This document shows, in pieces, positions 17,594 to 27,423 of a stretch of DNA of 50,505 bases. The DNA comes from an uncultured beta proteobacterium (GTDB lineage Bacteria; Pseudomonadota; Gammaproteobacteria; Burkholderiales; Burkholderiaceae). The notes beneath the pieces are model-generated. The model was not told the DNA's origin and did not search any database. It saw nothing but the letters and a program-made list of their open reading frames with translations. The stretch covers positions 1 through 50,505 of the forward strand of contig CAJASX010000071.1 of assembly GCA_903944725.1 (NCBI GenBank), in the 5' to 3' direction. The stretch's first letter is position 1, and each line of letters opens with the position of its first letter. The translations under genes were made by a program, and so were the position numbers.

Positions 17594-18886
17594 TTATTTG
17601 AGTTGAGAATAATTCGATTGCGTTTTTTTTGAAATAAAAAAGAGCCACCAAATACTAAATGCAATAGAAATTGCACCCCAGCAAAAGTAAAGTATTTGAA
17701 ATTGATTGATTTTAGGAAAGCCCACGATCCACTGTCTGAATAAGGGACTAAATTCAGGGGTGTACCAACACAAAAATTGTAAAGCAGCATTATTTTCTAA
17801 GCAGATAGTTAGATCACGCACACTAAATAGAAAACCCTGAGTAGAAACCCAAAAACTCCATACTATAGAAATAAGTAAAATTGAGCGAATTTTGAAAGAT
17901 AAATTAACCAAACACACTCCGTAGGCTAAGAGCAGAGATGCGGGTACACAGGCAATCAGGAAAAATCTTGGCCCCCAAAAAAATCCGCCATACCAAGACC
18001 ACCATTTAGCGTAGACTAATATCAACCCAAAAACAAAAATTAGAAGGGTATCTATCAGTAGAAATAATTTTTGATCAAGACTTGTTTGGGGTTTAATCAA
18101 GGCTCGCAGAAAAATTCCTGGGATAAAAAATAATAAGCCTTTACCAAAAGAAAAAAGAATTGAAATAAATCCGAAAATAAACGGATAGCTAAAGCCAGCC
18201 ATCCCAGAATAGGGTAGTACACCTACAGTTCCTTGATCCGCCACCAGATAAGGGGAGGAAAAAATAGCGTCAAACTTCAAATAATTTTCGAGCATGATTG
18301 TGCTAGTTGGAATTAGGAGAAGCAGGAGATAAAGTGGTTTGCGCAGCCTGATTGCTAGAAAAACTAGCGCCAAAGCTAGCGCGGGCAAGGCCGCAGGTGT
18401 TTGCGTTACTCCCATGGCTAATAAAATCGCTGCTAGAAAAAGCCGCTTATTTAGTAGGGCTATAAATCCTATACTGATTGCAGCCGCAGTTAGTGTTTCT
18501 CCGTAGTAAGTCATGATGTGATTAGGAAACATCGAAGTGGCCAGCATAAAAACAGCCACAAAAAATTTCATCGGACTATTTGGCATAGCTAATACTAGAA
18601 AAAATAAAAGCAGAGTAAAAATAATTGTATTGAACCAGGCTGTAATCAGCTTGGCTTTGTCAAATAAGGACCCTACCCAATAGAGCGGGGATGAAAGAAG
18701 AGCATGTAAGGTCGAAAATTTACTCGTCGGTAATTGGTGATTAATCATTGCGAGCAAATCATTAAATCGATCTATACCATCACCATCAATCGCAGGATGT
18801 AGGCATTTAAATAAAAGAAACAATCCGAGGAAGATCCAAATTGACTTTACTGTATTGCCGTCAAAAATAGAATGCCAACGTATCAT
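17594..18886 (-). CDS. Polytopic membrane protein, possibly a GT-C-type glycosyltransferase
   Basis: I do not recognise this 430-residue protein. It is very hydrophobic with about 10-11 predicted transmembrane helices, starting at residues 16-32 (SIWIFLGLFLLFK). The first outside loop is acidic (AIDGDGIDRFNDL), and a late loop has YAKWWSWYGGFFWGPRFF before another helix. An acidic first loop and a W-rich G-PR-F motif occur in some polyprenyl-phosphate-sugar (GT-C) glycosyltransferases, so that is the best guess, not an assignment. The C-terminus is short and basic (KKTQSNYSQ). It lies 13 bp after the 5'-nucleotidase stop and 30 bp before queF, reading the same way. Its T-rich, Phe/Leu-rich composition differs from its neighbours and may reflect membrane function or later acquisition. 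Confidence 0.8.
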   Translation of the reverse strand: MIRWHSIFDGNTVKSIWIFLGLFLLFKCLHPAIDGDGIDRFNDLLAMINHQLPTSKFSTLHALLSSPLYWVGSLFDKAKLITAWFNTIIFTLLLFFLVLAMPNSPMKFFVAVFMLATSMFPNHIMTYYGETLTAAAISIGFIALLNKRLFLAAILLAMGVTQTPAALPALALALVFLAIRLRKPLYLLLLLIPTSTIMLENYLKFDAIFSSPYLVADQGTVGVLPYSGMAGFSYPFIFGFISILFSFGKGLLFFIPGIFLRALIKPQTSLDQKLFLLIDTLLIFVFGLILVYAKWWSWYGGFFWGPRFFLIACVPASLLLAYGVCLVNLSFKIRSILLISIVWSFWVSTQGFLFSVRDLTICLENNAALQFLCWYTPEFSPLFRQWIVGFPKINQFQILYFCWGAISIAFSIWWLFFISKKTQSNYSQLK

Positions 18887-18899
18887 TACTTACCCTTGG

Positions 18900-19805
18900 C
18901 TAATCTTGGCGATTTGCAATTCCTGAAACCACATGTCCAGTTGGAGCTACTGTAGCTGCTGCTTGGCAATGTCCGGTTTGGTCATCAAAAAAGAAATCAG
19001 GCTCGAACTCGCGTAAGAACTCACTTTTTGATAAGCCACCGAGAAACATCGCTTCATCAACTTCAATACCCCAATCCATCAAAGTACGAATCGCTCGTTC
19101 GTGGGCAGGCGCAGACCGTGCAGTAACTAAAGCGGTGCGAATCCGCATGCCCTTTTCAGCAGATTGATTTTGTAGGCGGTGCAGCGCCTCTAATAAGGGC
19201 TTAAAAGGCCCAGGCGGCAATGGTACTGAGACTTTTTTACTCTCATGATCAACAAAAGCTTCAAGACCTTTATTTTGAAAAACTTGTTCGGCTTCATCCG
19301 AAAATAAAACTGCATCACCGTCAAAGGCAATTCGAATTTCATCGGGATGTGATTCGGCGCTGGTATTTGATTCAGGATAGACCCGCGCCGCAGGAAAACC
19401 GGCATCAATCGTGGCACGAACATCATCTTCATTGGCAGATAAAAATAAATTAGCATGTAATGAGCGTAAGTAATGATAAGGAGGCCGCCCGCGGGTAAAA
19501 ACCCCCCGCTCAAGATGCAGGCCATGATGCGCAGCTGAACGAAATACCCTTAAGCCACTAACTGGATCATTGCGCGAAAGAATCACGACTTCAACTCGTT
19601 GCTCTTCACCGCTATTAAACGCTAATAATTTTTTTACAAGAGGGAAGGCAACACCCGTGTGGGCTGGTAGCGACAGCCTTTCAAGTTGTAACTTCATATA
19701 GGCACTATCGTCTGTTGCCTCAAAAAGATTGTTTTCTTCTTCAAAATCAAATAAAGCGCGTGACGAAATTGCTACCACGAGTTTTCCGGAAAGACTATAA
19801 GCCAT
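18900..19805 (-). CDS. Cytosolic 5'-nucleotidase (NT5C1/PF06189-type)
   Basis: A 301-residue protein of the 5'-nucleotidase family named for the vertebrate cN-I enzymes. Key segments are VVAISSRALFDFEEEN at the start, VEVVILSRNDPVSGLRVF, FTRGRPPYHYLRSLHANLFLS, RIAFDGDAVLFSDEAE, RTALVTARSAPAHERAIRTL and LGGLSKSEFLREFEPDFFFDDQ, which together form a HAD-like fold. Expected role: cytoplasmic dephosphorylation of nucleoside monophosphates. The ATG is one base after the ilvA stop, so it is probably transcribed from the ilvA promoter. Confidence 0.9.
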   Translation of the reverse strand: MAYSLSGKLVVAISSRALFDFEEENNLFEATDDSAYMKLQLERLSLPAHTGVAFPLVKKLLAFNSGEEQRVEVVILSRNDPVSGLRVFRSAAHHGLHLERGVFTRGRPPYHYLRSLHANLFLSANEDDVRATIDAGFPAARVYPESNTSAESHPDEIRIAFDGDAVLFSDEAEQVFQNKGLEAFVDHESKKVSVPLPPGPFKPLLEALHRLQNQSAEKGMRIRTALVTARSAPAHERAIRTLMDWGIEVDEAMFLGGLSKSEFLREFEPDFFFDDQTGHCQAAATVAPTGHVVSGIANRQD

Positions 19806-19806
19806 T

Positions 19807-21327
19807 TTATTTTAAAAAAAGTTGATATGCGGGATTTTTGCTTTCATTCCAATGAGGATAGCCCAGAGTGGTAAGAAAACGTTGAAAAACCTTTTGATCA
19901 GTTTTGGGTACTTGAATACCAACCAGAATACGGCCATAGTCGGCACCATGATTGCGGTAATGAAACAAACTAATATTCCAGTTGGGTGCCATGCTAGTTA
20001 AAAAACGCATCAGTGCCCCAGGTCGTTCTGGAAATTCGAAGCGATATAGCAACTCATCTTTAGCTAAGGGCGAGTGTCCTCCGACCAGATGGCGCAAGTG
20101 CGATTTAGCTAACTCATCATGGGTGAGATCAAGGGTCGCAAAGCCAGCCTGAATAAAGTGCTTGGCTATAGCAGTGCTATCTTGCGCCCTTACAGTAGAA
20201 ATGCCAACAAACAGATGGGCCTTATATTGATCAGCAATGCGGTAATTAAATTCCGTTACATTGCGTTTGCCCAAGAGCTCACAAAAGCGTTTAAATGAGC
20301 CACGTTCTTCAGGAATGGTGACCGCAAAAACAGCTTCACGACTTTCGCCAACATCGGCTCGCTCAGCGACAAAACGTAAGCGACTAAAATTCATATTTGC
20401 GCCGCAGGCAACTGCTATCAGCGTTTTCTTTTTGACGCGTTGTTGGTATACATATTTTTTTAAACCAGCAATAGCAAGGGCACCCGCAGGCTCAAGAATA
20501 CTGCGAGTGTCACTAAATACATCATTAATCGCCGCGCAAATTTCATCGGTATCAACAGTTACGATTTCATCAATGACCCGTTGGCAAATACGAAAAGTTT
20601 CTTTACCAACCAACTTCACCGCAGTTCCATCTGAAAATAAGCCAACCTCTTTTAGTTCTATTCGCTTACCCGCTTTGAGTGAGCGTTTCATTGCGTCAGA
20701 GTCTTGGGCTTGCACACCAATAATTTTAGTGGAGGGATTAATTGCTTTAGTGTATTCGCCAATTCCAGAAATTAAGCCACCACCACCAATCGCCACAAAA
20801 ATGGCATCAATGGGGCTTTGGCATTGTTGAAATATTTCTTGCGCAATAGTGCCCTGACCAGCAATTACATCAGGATCATCAAAGGGGTGGACAAAGGTAA
20901 GTCTTCGTTTTTTTTCAAGCAACTTGGCATGGGCGTAAGCATCACTATAAGAATCGCCCCATAAAATCAACTCTATCCATGATTTTCCGTGAGTTTTAAC
21001 CGCATCAATTTTAACCTTAGGGGTAGTGATGGGCATCACAATGACAGCCTTACATTTCATCTTGGCGGCAGCTAAAGCCACGCCTTGAGCATGATTTCCA
21101 GCCGAGGCAGCAATTACGCCCCGTTTAAGTGCGGTAGGGTCTAAATGCGCCATTTTGTTATAGGCGCCACGCAATTTAAAGGAAAAAACGCTTTGATTGT
21201 CTTCGCGTTTGAGTAAAACTCGGTTACCGAGGCGTTGCGATAAATGAGGTGCAAAATCGAGTTCGGTCTCTCGAGCGACGTCGTAGACTTTGGCGGCGAG
21301 AATTTTTTTTAGATAGTTGGTTGCCAT
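19807..21327 (-). CDS. ilvA: Threonine ammonia-lyase, biosynthetic
   Basis: A 506-residue PLP enzyme that makes 2-oxobutanoate from threonine, the first step of isoleucine synthesis. The PLP lysine is in SVFSFKLRGAYNKM; AASAGNHAQGVALAA and VAIGGGGLISGIGEY bind the cofactor and its phosphate. From about residue 330 two ACT-like regulatory domains follow (VTIPEERGSFKRFCELLG and FEFPERPGALMRFLTSM), so allosteric control by isoleucine and valine is expected. Length matches E. coli IlvA. It is divergent from the large oxidoreductase with 122 bp between starts, containing a short palindrome at 21348-21360. Confidence 0.97.
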   Translation of the reverse strand: MATNYLKKILAAKVYDVARETELDFAPHLSQRLGNRVLLKREDNQSVFSFKLRGAYNKMAHLDPTALKRGVIAASAGNHAQGVALAAAKMKCKAVIVMPITTPKVKIDAVKTHGKSWIELILWGDSYSDAYAHAKLLEKKRRLTFVHPFDDPDVIAGQGTIAQEIFQQCQSPIDAIFVAIGGGGLISGIGEYTKAINPSTKIIGVQAQDSDAMKRSLKAGKRIELKEVGLFSDGTAVKLVGKETFRICQRVIDEIVTVDTDEICAAINDVFSDTRSILEPAGALAIAGLKKYVYQQRVKKKTLIAVACGANMNFSRLRFVAERADVGESREAVFAVTIPEERGSFKRFCELLGKRNVTEFNYRIADQYKAHLFVGISTVRAQDSTAIAKHFIQAGFATLDLTHDELAKSHLRHLVGGHSPLAKDELLYRFEFPERPGALMRFLTSMAPNWNISLFHYRNHGADYGRILVGIQVPKTDQKVFQRFLTTLGYPHWNESKNPAYQLFLK

Positions 21328-21347
21328 CCGCTGAGCGTACCACGGAT

Positions 21348-21360
21348 GGGCTTTAAGCCC
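21348..21360. repeat. Short palindrome upstream of ilvA
   Basis: GGGCTTTAAGCCC is palindromic except for its centre base and is followed on the plus strand by TTATTTTTG. It lies 21 bp upstream of the ilvA start in the divergent ilvA-oxidoreductase region. It could be an operator half or a small hairpin in the ilvA leader. No gene ends here on the plus strand, so a terminator role is unlikely. Confidence 0.3.
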
Positions 21361-21449
21361 TTATTTTTGAAGGGGTTACTGCTTTAAGCTAAATCCTGTC
21401 AAGATTAGCCATTGCTCAATTAAAATAGTGATTTATTAAAGTCTGCGCC

Positions 21450-24400
21450 ATGAATGCTCCCCTCGGGCTTAACCAGTTTTTAGACGCTGAAACTGACCCA
21501 CCCCGTTTACGCGAAATACCCTATAACTACACCTCTTTTTCTGACCGGGAGGTGGTGATTCGTTTATTAGGCGAAGAGGCTTGGCAGGCATTAACAGCGT
21601 TGCGTGCTAGTCGCCGTACAGGGCGTTCGGCACGCATGTTATTTGAGGTCTTAGGCGACATTTGGGTGGTCCAGCGCAATCCATTTTTGCAAGACGATTT
21701 ATTAGATAACAGCAAACGCCGGCAAATGTTAGTTGACGCCTTATGGCATCGCTTAGGCGAAGTTGAAAAACGCATGACCGCCGATTCCGCTGAGCAAGTT
21801 AAGGTGTTATTAAATGCAGCACGTGGCGCGGTTGAGCGATTTGAAGCCGAATTTACTGTAGTTGAGTCATTACGAAAAAAAGCCAAAAAAACTTTAAATC
21901 GGTATACGGCTTCTGACAATATTGCTTTTGATGGCATTTCCCGAGTTGCGCACGTTACCGATGCAACCGATTGGCGCGTTGAATACCCCTTTGTAGTTTT
22001 AAAGCCAGATACTGAGGCTGAAATTCCTGAATTAGTAAGGGCCTGTATTGAGCTAGGTCTCACCATCATTCCGCGTGGAGGCGGTACAGGCTATACCGGC
22101 GGAGCTATTCCCTTATATGCCATGTCGGCAGTAATTAATACCGAAAAGCTAGAGCAGCTTGGTGTCGTAAGGCAAGCCACTCTACCTGGTTTAAGTATGC
22201 CAACCCCAACTATCTTTACTGGTGCAGGTGTCATCACGCGTCGGGTTGCCGATGCAGCCGAGCAAGCTGGCTTGGTATTCGCAGTCGATCCAACCTCAGC
22301 AGATGCAAGTTGTATCGGTGGCAATATTGCGATGAATGCAGGTGGTAAAAAGGCTGTACTTTGGGGAACGGCACTCGACAACTTGGCGAGTTGGCGAATG
22401 GTAGATCCTGTGGGTAATTGGCTTGAGGTTACTCGCTTAGATCATCATCTCGGTAAAATTCATGATGTCGAGTTAGCGCGTTTTGAGTTGACTTGGTCAG
22501 ATGGTTTGCAGGCGCCAGGTAAAAAAATCCTGCGCACCGAATTACTTGAAATTGCTGGTAAGCGCTTTCGTAAAGCTGGCCTAGGCAAAGATGTGACTGA
22601 TAAGTTTTTAGCGGGCTTACCCGGGATCCAAAAAGAAGGTTGTGACGGCTTAATTACCAGCGCCACTTGGATCTTGCATCGTATGCCGCAATTTATGCGT
22701 ACGGTTTGCTTAGAATTTTTTGGCCCAGCCCGTGAAGCTATACCTAGTATTGTCGAAATAAAAGATTACATTGATCAGTTAAGTCGTCAAGGCGGCCCAA
22801 TTTTGGCTGGTCTAGAACATCTCGACGATCGTTATTTAAAAGCGGTGGGCTATTCGACTAAATCGAAACGCCATGGTTTACCCAAAATGGTTTTACTTGG
22901 CGATATCGCTGGCAACGATGAGACGGCAGTGGCAGCTGCTACTAGCGAAGTGGTGCGCATGGCTAATTTACGGGTGGGAGAAGGATTTATTGCGGTTAGC
23001 CCTGAGGCGCGGAAAAAGTTTTGGCTTGACCGCGCCCGTACCGCAGCTATTGCGCGTCATACCAATGCATTTAAGATTAATGAGGATGTGGTCATTCCAC
23101 TCCCGCGTATGGGGGAATACACCGATGGCATTGAGCGTCTCAATATCGAACTTTCACTCAAAAATAAATTACAACTCCTTGATGCCTTAGAGCACTATTT
23201 ACATAAAGAGACTTTACCCTTAGGTAAGGAAGAAGATGAATTTGCGATTCCTAGCGCAGAGTTATTCGGCGATCGCCTGCAACAAGCTAGCGATTTAATT
23301 GCCAGTGTTCGAGCACGCTGGGCTTTGTGGTTAGCCGAGATTGAAAATTATTTCCCTCGTTTACAAACATATCAATTGCGAGCCTCATGGAAAACTGAAG
23401 TCAAGGCCGAACTAGAAATTATTTTTAGTGGCTTGGCATTTGAGCCCATTCTGCAAGAGCTAGTGGCAATTCATCAACGCATTTTACGCAAACGGGTCTT
23501 TATTGCGCTACATATGCATGCGGGCGATGGTAATGTCCATACCAATATTCCAGTGAACTCAGATGATTATGAGATGTTGCAAGATGGCCATGGGGCAGTG
23601 GCTCGTATTATGGCCTTAGCGCGCTCATTAGATGGCGTTATTTCTGGCGAGCACGGCATAGGCATTACCAAGCTTGAATACCTAACTGATTTAGAACTGC
23701 ACGAGTTTCGCGCCTACAAAAATAAAGTTGATCCCCTTGGGCATTTTAATAAAGGCAAATTAATGCCCCATGCCGATCTAACTAAAGCTTATACCCCTAG
23801 CTTTGGTTTAATGGGGCATGAATCAATCATCATGCAACAAAGTGATATTGGGGCCATCGCCGATAGTATTAAAGATTGTTTGCGTTGTGGAAAATGTAAG
23901 CCAGTTTGCGCAACCCACGTACCTCGCGCTAATTTGTTTTATAGCCCACGCGATAAAATTTTGGCAACTTCATTATTAATCGAAGCTTTTTTATACGAAG
24001 AGCAAACCCGCCGCGGAATTTCAATTCGCCATTGGGATATGTTTGATGATGTTGCTGCGCATTGCACCGTATGCCATAAATGTTTAAGTCCTTGTCCAGT
24101 AAAAATTGATTTTGGTAATGTCACCATGAATATGCGCAATTTATTACGCAAAATGGGACAACAACGTTTTAATGCAGGCACTGCTGCGGCGATGTTTTTT
24201 CTCAACGCGACCGATCCAGAGACGATTCGCTTAGCCCGCAAAAGTATGATTGAGTGGGGTTATCGTCTGCAGCGGTTTGGTCACAGCTTATTAAGTAAAT
24301 GGGCGCGTCAACAAACTGCTCAACCACCGGCCACTCTGGGTAAACCAGCTATTAAAGAACAGATCATTTTTTTTGTTAATAAAAAAATGCCGGGCAATTT

Positions 24401-25286
24401 ACCGAAGAAAACTGCGCGGGCCTTACTTGATATTGAAGATGCTAATTATGTGCCAATTATTCGTGATCCCTTGACAACCACGGCCGATACTGAGGCAGTA
24501 TTTTATTTTCCTGGATGTGGCTCAGAGCGACTTTTTTCACAAGTGGGTTTAGCGACCCAAGCAATGTTATGGAATGTTGGCGTACAAGCGGTATTACCGC
24601 CAGGGTACCTCTGCTGTGGTTATCCGCAAAGAGGTAACGGTGACTTTGAGCGCGCCGAGCAAATGATTACTGATAATCGAGTATTGTTTCATCGGGTGGC
24701 TAACACCTTAAATTATTTAGATATCAAAACAGTGATTGTTTCATGCGGTACTTGTTACGACCAATTAGCGGGCTACCAATTCGACTCAATCTTTCCAGGC
24801 TGCCGCATTATCGATATTCATGAATATTTATTAGAAAAAGGCGTACATTTAACTGGTGTTACTGGCGTGAAGTATATGTATCACGATCCTTGTCATTCCC
24901 CCATGAAATTACAAGACCCACTGAAAACGGTGAACGAATTAATTCAAGTTGAAGGTGGGGGGTTAATCCAAAAAAATGAGCGTTGTTGTGGGGAGGCCGG
25001 CACTTTAGCGCTTACGCGCGCCGATATTGCCACCCAAATTCGTTTTCGTAAGCAAATTGAAATGGAAAAGGGTGCCGAGGCTCTTAGGGTTAATTTCACA
25101 GGCGCAGTAAAGGTTTTAACCAGTTGTCCCTCCTGCTTGCAGGGGTTATCTCGCTTTGATGCAGACAGCGAGACAAAAGCGGATTACATTGTGGTAGAAA
25201 TGGCCGAACGTTTACTAGGGCACAATTGGCTACAAGATTATGTGGCAAAAGCAAATCAAGGCGGTATTGAAAGGGTATTGGTTTAA
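21450..25286 (+). CDS. FAD/FMN-binding oxidoreductase with Fe-S and CCG domains (DUF3683 type)
   Basis: A 1278-residue fusion enzyme. An N-terminal domain of about 170 residues (DUF3683-like; [20 protein letters not shown]) precedes an FAD-binding type 4 domain ([34 protein letters not shown]) and an FAD-oxidase C-terminal domain ([30 protein letters not shown]). Then come a 4Fe-4S ferredoxin-type pair ([28 protein letters not shown]) and two CCG domains ([37 protein letters not shown]). This is the architecture of D-lactate/glycolate dehydrogenase flavin and Fe-S subunits joined in one chain, known in Burkholderiales; the substrate is not established. Its stop overlaps the next start in TAATG. 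Confidence 0.93.
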   Translation: MNAPLGLNQFLDAETDPPRLREIPYNYTSFSDREVVIRLLGEEAWQALTALRASRRTGRSARMLFEVLGDIWVVQRNPFLQDDLLDNSKRRQMLVDALWHRLGEVEKRMTADSAEQVKVLLNAARGAVERFEAEFTVVESLRKKAKKTLNRYTASDNIAFDGISRVAHVTDATDWRVEYPFVVLKPDTEAEIPELVRACIELGLTIIPRGGGTGYTGGAIPLYAMSAVINTEKLEQLGVVRQATLPGLSMPTPTIFTGAGVITRRVADAAEQAGLVFAVDPTSADASCIGGNIAMNAGGKKAVLWGTALDNLASWRMVDPVGNWLEVTRLDHHLGKIHDVELARFELTWSDGLQAPGKKILRTELLEIAGKRFRKAGLGKDVTDKFLAGLPGIQKEGCDGLITSATWILHRMPQFMRTVCLEFFGPAREAIPSIVEIKDYIDQLSRQGGPILAGLEHLDDRYLKAVGYSTKSKRHGLPKMVLLGDIAGNDETAVAAATSEVVRMANLRVGEGFIAVSPEARKKFWLDRARTAAIARHTNAFKINEDVVIPLPRMGEYTDGIERLNIELSLKNKLQLLDALEHYLHKETLPLGKEEDEFAIPSAELFGDRLQQASDLIASVRARWALWLAEIENYFPRLQTYQLRASWKTEVKAELEIIFSGLAFEPILQELVAIHQRILRKRVFIALHMHAGDGNVHTNIPVNSDDYEMLQDGHGAVARIMALARSLDGVISGEHGIGITKLEYLTDLELHEFRAYKNKVDPLGHFNKGKLMPHADLTKAYTPSFGLMGHESIIMQQSDIGAIADSIKDCLRCGKCKPVCATHVPRANLFYSPRDKILATSLLIEAFLYEEQTRRGISIRHWDMFDDVAAHCTVCHKCLSPCPVKIDFGNVTMNMRNLLRKMGQQRFNAGTAAAMFFLNATDPETIRLARKSMIEWGYRLQRFGHSLLSKWARQQTAQPPATLGKPAIKEQIIFFVNKKMPGNLPKKTARALLDIEDANYVPIIRDPLTTTADTEAVFYFPGCGSERLFSQVGLATQAMLWNVGVQAVLPPGYLCCGYPQRGNGDFERAEQMITDNRVLFHRVANTLNYLDIKTVIVSCGTCYDQLAGYQFDSIFPGCRIIDIHEYLLEKGVHLTGVTGVKYMYHDPCHSPMKLQDPLKTVNELIQVEGGGLIQKNERCCGEAGTLALTRADIATQIRFRKQIEMEKGAEALRVNFTGAVKVLTSCPSCLQGLSRFDADSETKADYIVVEMAERLLGHNWLQDYVAKANQGGIERVLV

Positions 25287-25669
25287 TGATTCCTACAAAT
25301 GTGGTGCTGCATCAGCAATCGAAGGTCTTAGAGCTCGCCTACGAAGGTGGCCAGACCTTCCGCTTGCCGTTTGAGTTTTTACGGGTGCTTTCCCCTTCTG
25401 CTGAGGTTAGGGGCCATGGCCCAGGGCAAGAAACCCTGCAAACCGGAAAGCGTGCAGTTTTGATTAGTAATATCGAGCCAGTTGGTCATTACGCCCTTAA
25501 GTTTACTTTTTCTGATGGTCACGATTCTGGTTTATATGCCTGGGATTTCCTGTTTCATTTGGCCGAGCATCAGGATGCTTTATGGGCAGAACATATCCAA
25601 AAATTGGCCGATGCTGGCATTGATCGAGATACCCCAATGGGTCAAAAGGGCCACAGCTGTAGCCATTAG
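25286..25669 (+). CDS. DUF971 (GBBH-like N-terminal) domain protein
   Basis: A 127-residue protein of the DUF971 family, related to the N-terminal domain of gamma-butyrobetaine hydroxylase. Recognisable parts are LELAYEGGQTFRLPFEFLRV, RAVLISNIEPVGHYALKFTF and DGHDSGLYAWDFLFHLAE; the C-terminus ends GHSCSH. Function is unknown; a link to Fe-S or metal biology has been suggested for the family because related domains occur with Mrp/ApbC proteins. Its ATG shares a base with the stop of the large oxidoreductase, and ubiE starts 59 bp downstream, a neighbourhood I recall as conserved in Burkholderiales. Confidence 0.92.
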   Translation: MIPTNVVLHQQSKVLELAYEGGQTFRLPFEFLRVLSPSAEVRGHGPGQETLQTGKRAVLISNIEPVGHYALKFTFSDGHDSGLYAWDFLFHLAEHQDALWAEHIQKLADAGIDRDTPMGQKGHSCSH

Positions 25670-25728
25670 TTGATTTTTGACTATTCGCTAAGCACAATTA
25701 ACCATGTTTACTTCTTAAACTTAAGACC

Positions 25729-26472
25729 ATGACAAAAACCCACTTTGGTTTTGAGACTGTTGAGCACGCTGAAAAGGCCAGTAAAGTTGCTCAAGTATTT
25801 CATTCGGTCGCCAATAAATATGACCTGATGAATGACTTCATGTCATTAGGCTTGCATCGCGCGTGGAAAAAATGGGCAATTACTTGCGCGCAGGTGAAGC
25901 CAGGACAAGCGGTATTAGATATTGCTGGCGGCACCGGTGATTTAGCGGCGGCCTTTGCCCGCGCTGCTCAATGGGGCAATCATGCCGCGGCCGAAGTCTG
26001 GCTTAGCGATATCAATGCCTCGATGCTGGGTGCCGGGCGAGATCGACTATTAGATCAAGGTCTGATGCTACCCTGCATTCAATTTGATGCTGAAGCCATT
26101 CCTTTTCCCAGTAATCATTTTGATTTGCTTAGTGTAGCCTTTGGTTTACGGAATATGACGCACAAAGAAGTGGCTTTAAGTGAAATGCTGAGGGTTATTA
26201 AGCCAGGGGGTAGGGTACTAGTGCTCGAATTTTCCCAACCCGATCGCATGTTGCAACCCCTGTATGATGCTTACTCATTTAAGGTCTTACCTTGGCTTGG
26301 TGAGAAAATTGCCAAAGATGCTGCAAGTTATCGTTATTTAGCTGAATCTATCCGCATGCATCCCGATGCAGACACATTAAAGGACATGATGTTAGGCTTA
26401 GGCTATGACGAGGTAAATATTCACAGATTAAGTGGCGGAATAGTTGCTTTACATATTGGGGTTAAATATTAA
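25729..26472 (+). CDS. ubiE: Ubiquinone/menaquinone biosynthesis C-methyltransferase UbiE
   Basis: A 247-residue SAM-dependent methyltransferase. SAM motif I is [18 protein letters not shown]; the UbiE signatures [19 protein letters not shown] and [18 protein letters not shown] are both present, and the end HIGVKY is typical. It methylates the demethoxy-ubiquinol ring at C2 in the cytoplasm/inner-membrane face. Quinone-linked genes continue downstream (ubiJ and ubiB), making this a ubiquinone locus with a Tim44-like gene in the middle. Confidence 0.97.
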   Translation: MTKTHFGFETVEHAEKASKVAQVFHSVANKYDLMNDFMSLGLHRAWKKWAITCAQVKPGQAVLDIAGGTGDLAAAFARAAQWGNHAAAEVWLSDINASMLGAGRDRLLDQGLMLPCIQFDAEAIPFPSNHFDLLSVAFGLRNMTHKEVALSEMLRVIKPGGRVLVLEFSQPDRMLQPLYDAYSFKVLPWLGEKIAKDAASYRYLAESIRMHPDADTLKDMMLGLGYDEVNIHRLSGGIVALHIGVKY

Positions 26473-26502
26473 ATACCCTCGTTTTTAATAGGAGAAAATA
26501 AC

Positions 26503-27423
26503 ATGCAAATGCGAAATCTAAAATTGGCTTTAGGTAGTTTAGTTTTATTGTTAGCCTTCATCGGGCAAGTTGATGCAGCTCGTTTAGGTAGTGGTAAAAA
26601 TGTAGGGCGTACTCCAACTGCACCAATGCAGCGGCAAGCCACCCCTGCGCCAGCAGCCAAGCCTGCGCAAGTTGCGCCTGCTCCAACCCCTGCGGCGGCA
26701 CCTGCCGCAGCCCCAAGTCGCTTTGGTGGCTTTGGTGGAATCTTGGGGGGCTTAGCCGCGGGAATTGGGCTTGGTTATTTATTTTCCCATTTAGGCATGG
26801 GTGAAATGGGCTCTGGTATCGCCTCCTTAATTACAGGAATATTAATTGCCTTTTTAATTGGGATGGTGGCGCTCTTTGTTCTGCGTCGCTTCGTACCTGC
26901 CTTTTCTAAATCGAATGCTGCTTCTGCTACTACTGGCATGCAAAGAAATAGTTATGGAGCCACACCCCAGCAGCAAGAGCCTACCTTTGCGCCGATGGCA
27001 AGTGCCCCACAAGTTGAGACCCTACAAGCTGAAGTACCTCTAGATCTGCCACCCGGCTTTGATGAGCATAGCTTCTTAGAAAATGCCAAACAGTATTTTG
27101 TGAGGTTACAAAAGGCTTGGGATACCGGCGATTTAAATTCTTTACGTGAATTTGCTACGCCTGAAATGTATGCAACCCTCCAGCAAGATTTGCAGGCCCG
27201 CTTTGAGGCCTCCTCTAATCAAACTGACGTTGTCACCCTTGAAGCCCGGCTTTTGGGTATAGAGGTTTCAGCTGGCAGCTACTTATGTAGTGTGCAGTTT
27301 TCAGGTTTGATTCGCGAACAAGTTGGCGCTCAGGCAAATTCATTTTCCGAAATTTGGAATTTATCTAAGCCAGTAGAAGGTCCTGGTGGATGGGTCTTAG
27401 CGGGAATCCAACAAGTGATTTAA
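26503..27423 (+). CDS. Tim44-like domain membrane protein
   Basis: A 306-residue protein. Residues 1-25 look like a signal peptide (ALGSLVLLLAFIGQVDAA), followed by a Pro/Ala-rich stretch to about residue 72. Two glycine-rich hydrophobic segments (GGILGGLAAGIGLGYLF and SLITGILIAFLIGMVALFVL) act as membrane anchors. From about residue 185 a Tim44-like domain follows (FLENAKQYFVRLQKAWDTGDL, LREFATPEMYATLQ, SFSEIWNLSKP). The family is named after the mitochondrial import motor, but the bacterial role is not established. The ATG follows a GGAGA, and its stop overlaps the ubiJ start in TAATG, so it is coupled to quinone genes. Confidence 0.9.
   Translation: MQMRNLKLALGSLVLLLAFIGQVDAARLGSGKNVGRTPTAPMQRQATPAPAAKPAQVAPAPTPAAAPAAAPSRFGGFGGILGGLAAGIGLGYLFSHLGMGEMGSGIASLITGILIAFLIGMVALFVLRRFVPAFSKSNAASATTGMQRNSYGATPQQQEPTFAPMASAPQVETLQAEVPLDLPPGFDEHSFLENAKQYFVRLQKAWDTGDLNSLREFATPEMYATLQQDLQARFEASSNQTDVVTLEARLLGIEVSAGSYLCSVQFSGLIREQVGAQANSFSEIWNLSKPVEGPGGWVLAGIQQVI

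Noticed and set aside
20261-20830. 189-codon open frame antisense to ilvA
   Set aside because: Lies wholly inside a well-supported ilvA; low-complexity Ser/Arg/Ala product and no RBS, so a shadow frame.
21412-21439. TTGCTC and TATTAA as a promoter for the large oxidoreductase
   Set aside because: Weak matches, 16-base spacing, and the -10 would sit only 10 bases before the ATG.
21527-22069. 180-codon open frame antisense to the FAD oxidoreductase
   Set aside because: Shadow of a strongly conserved domain on the other strand; the product resembles no family I know.
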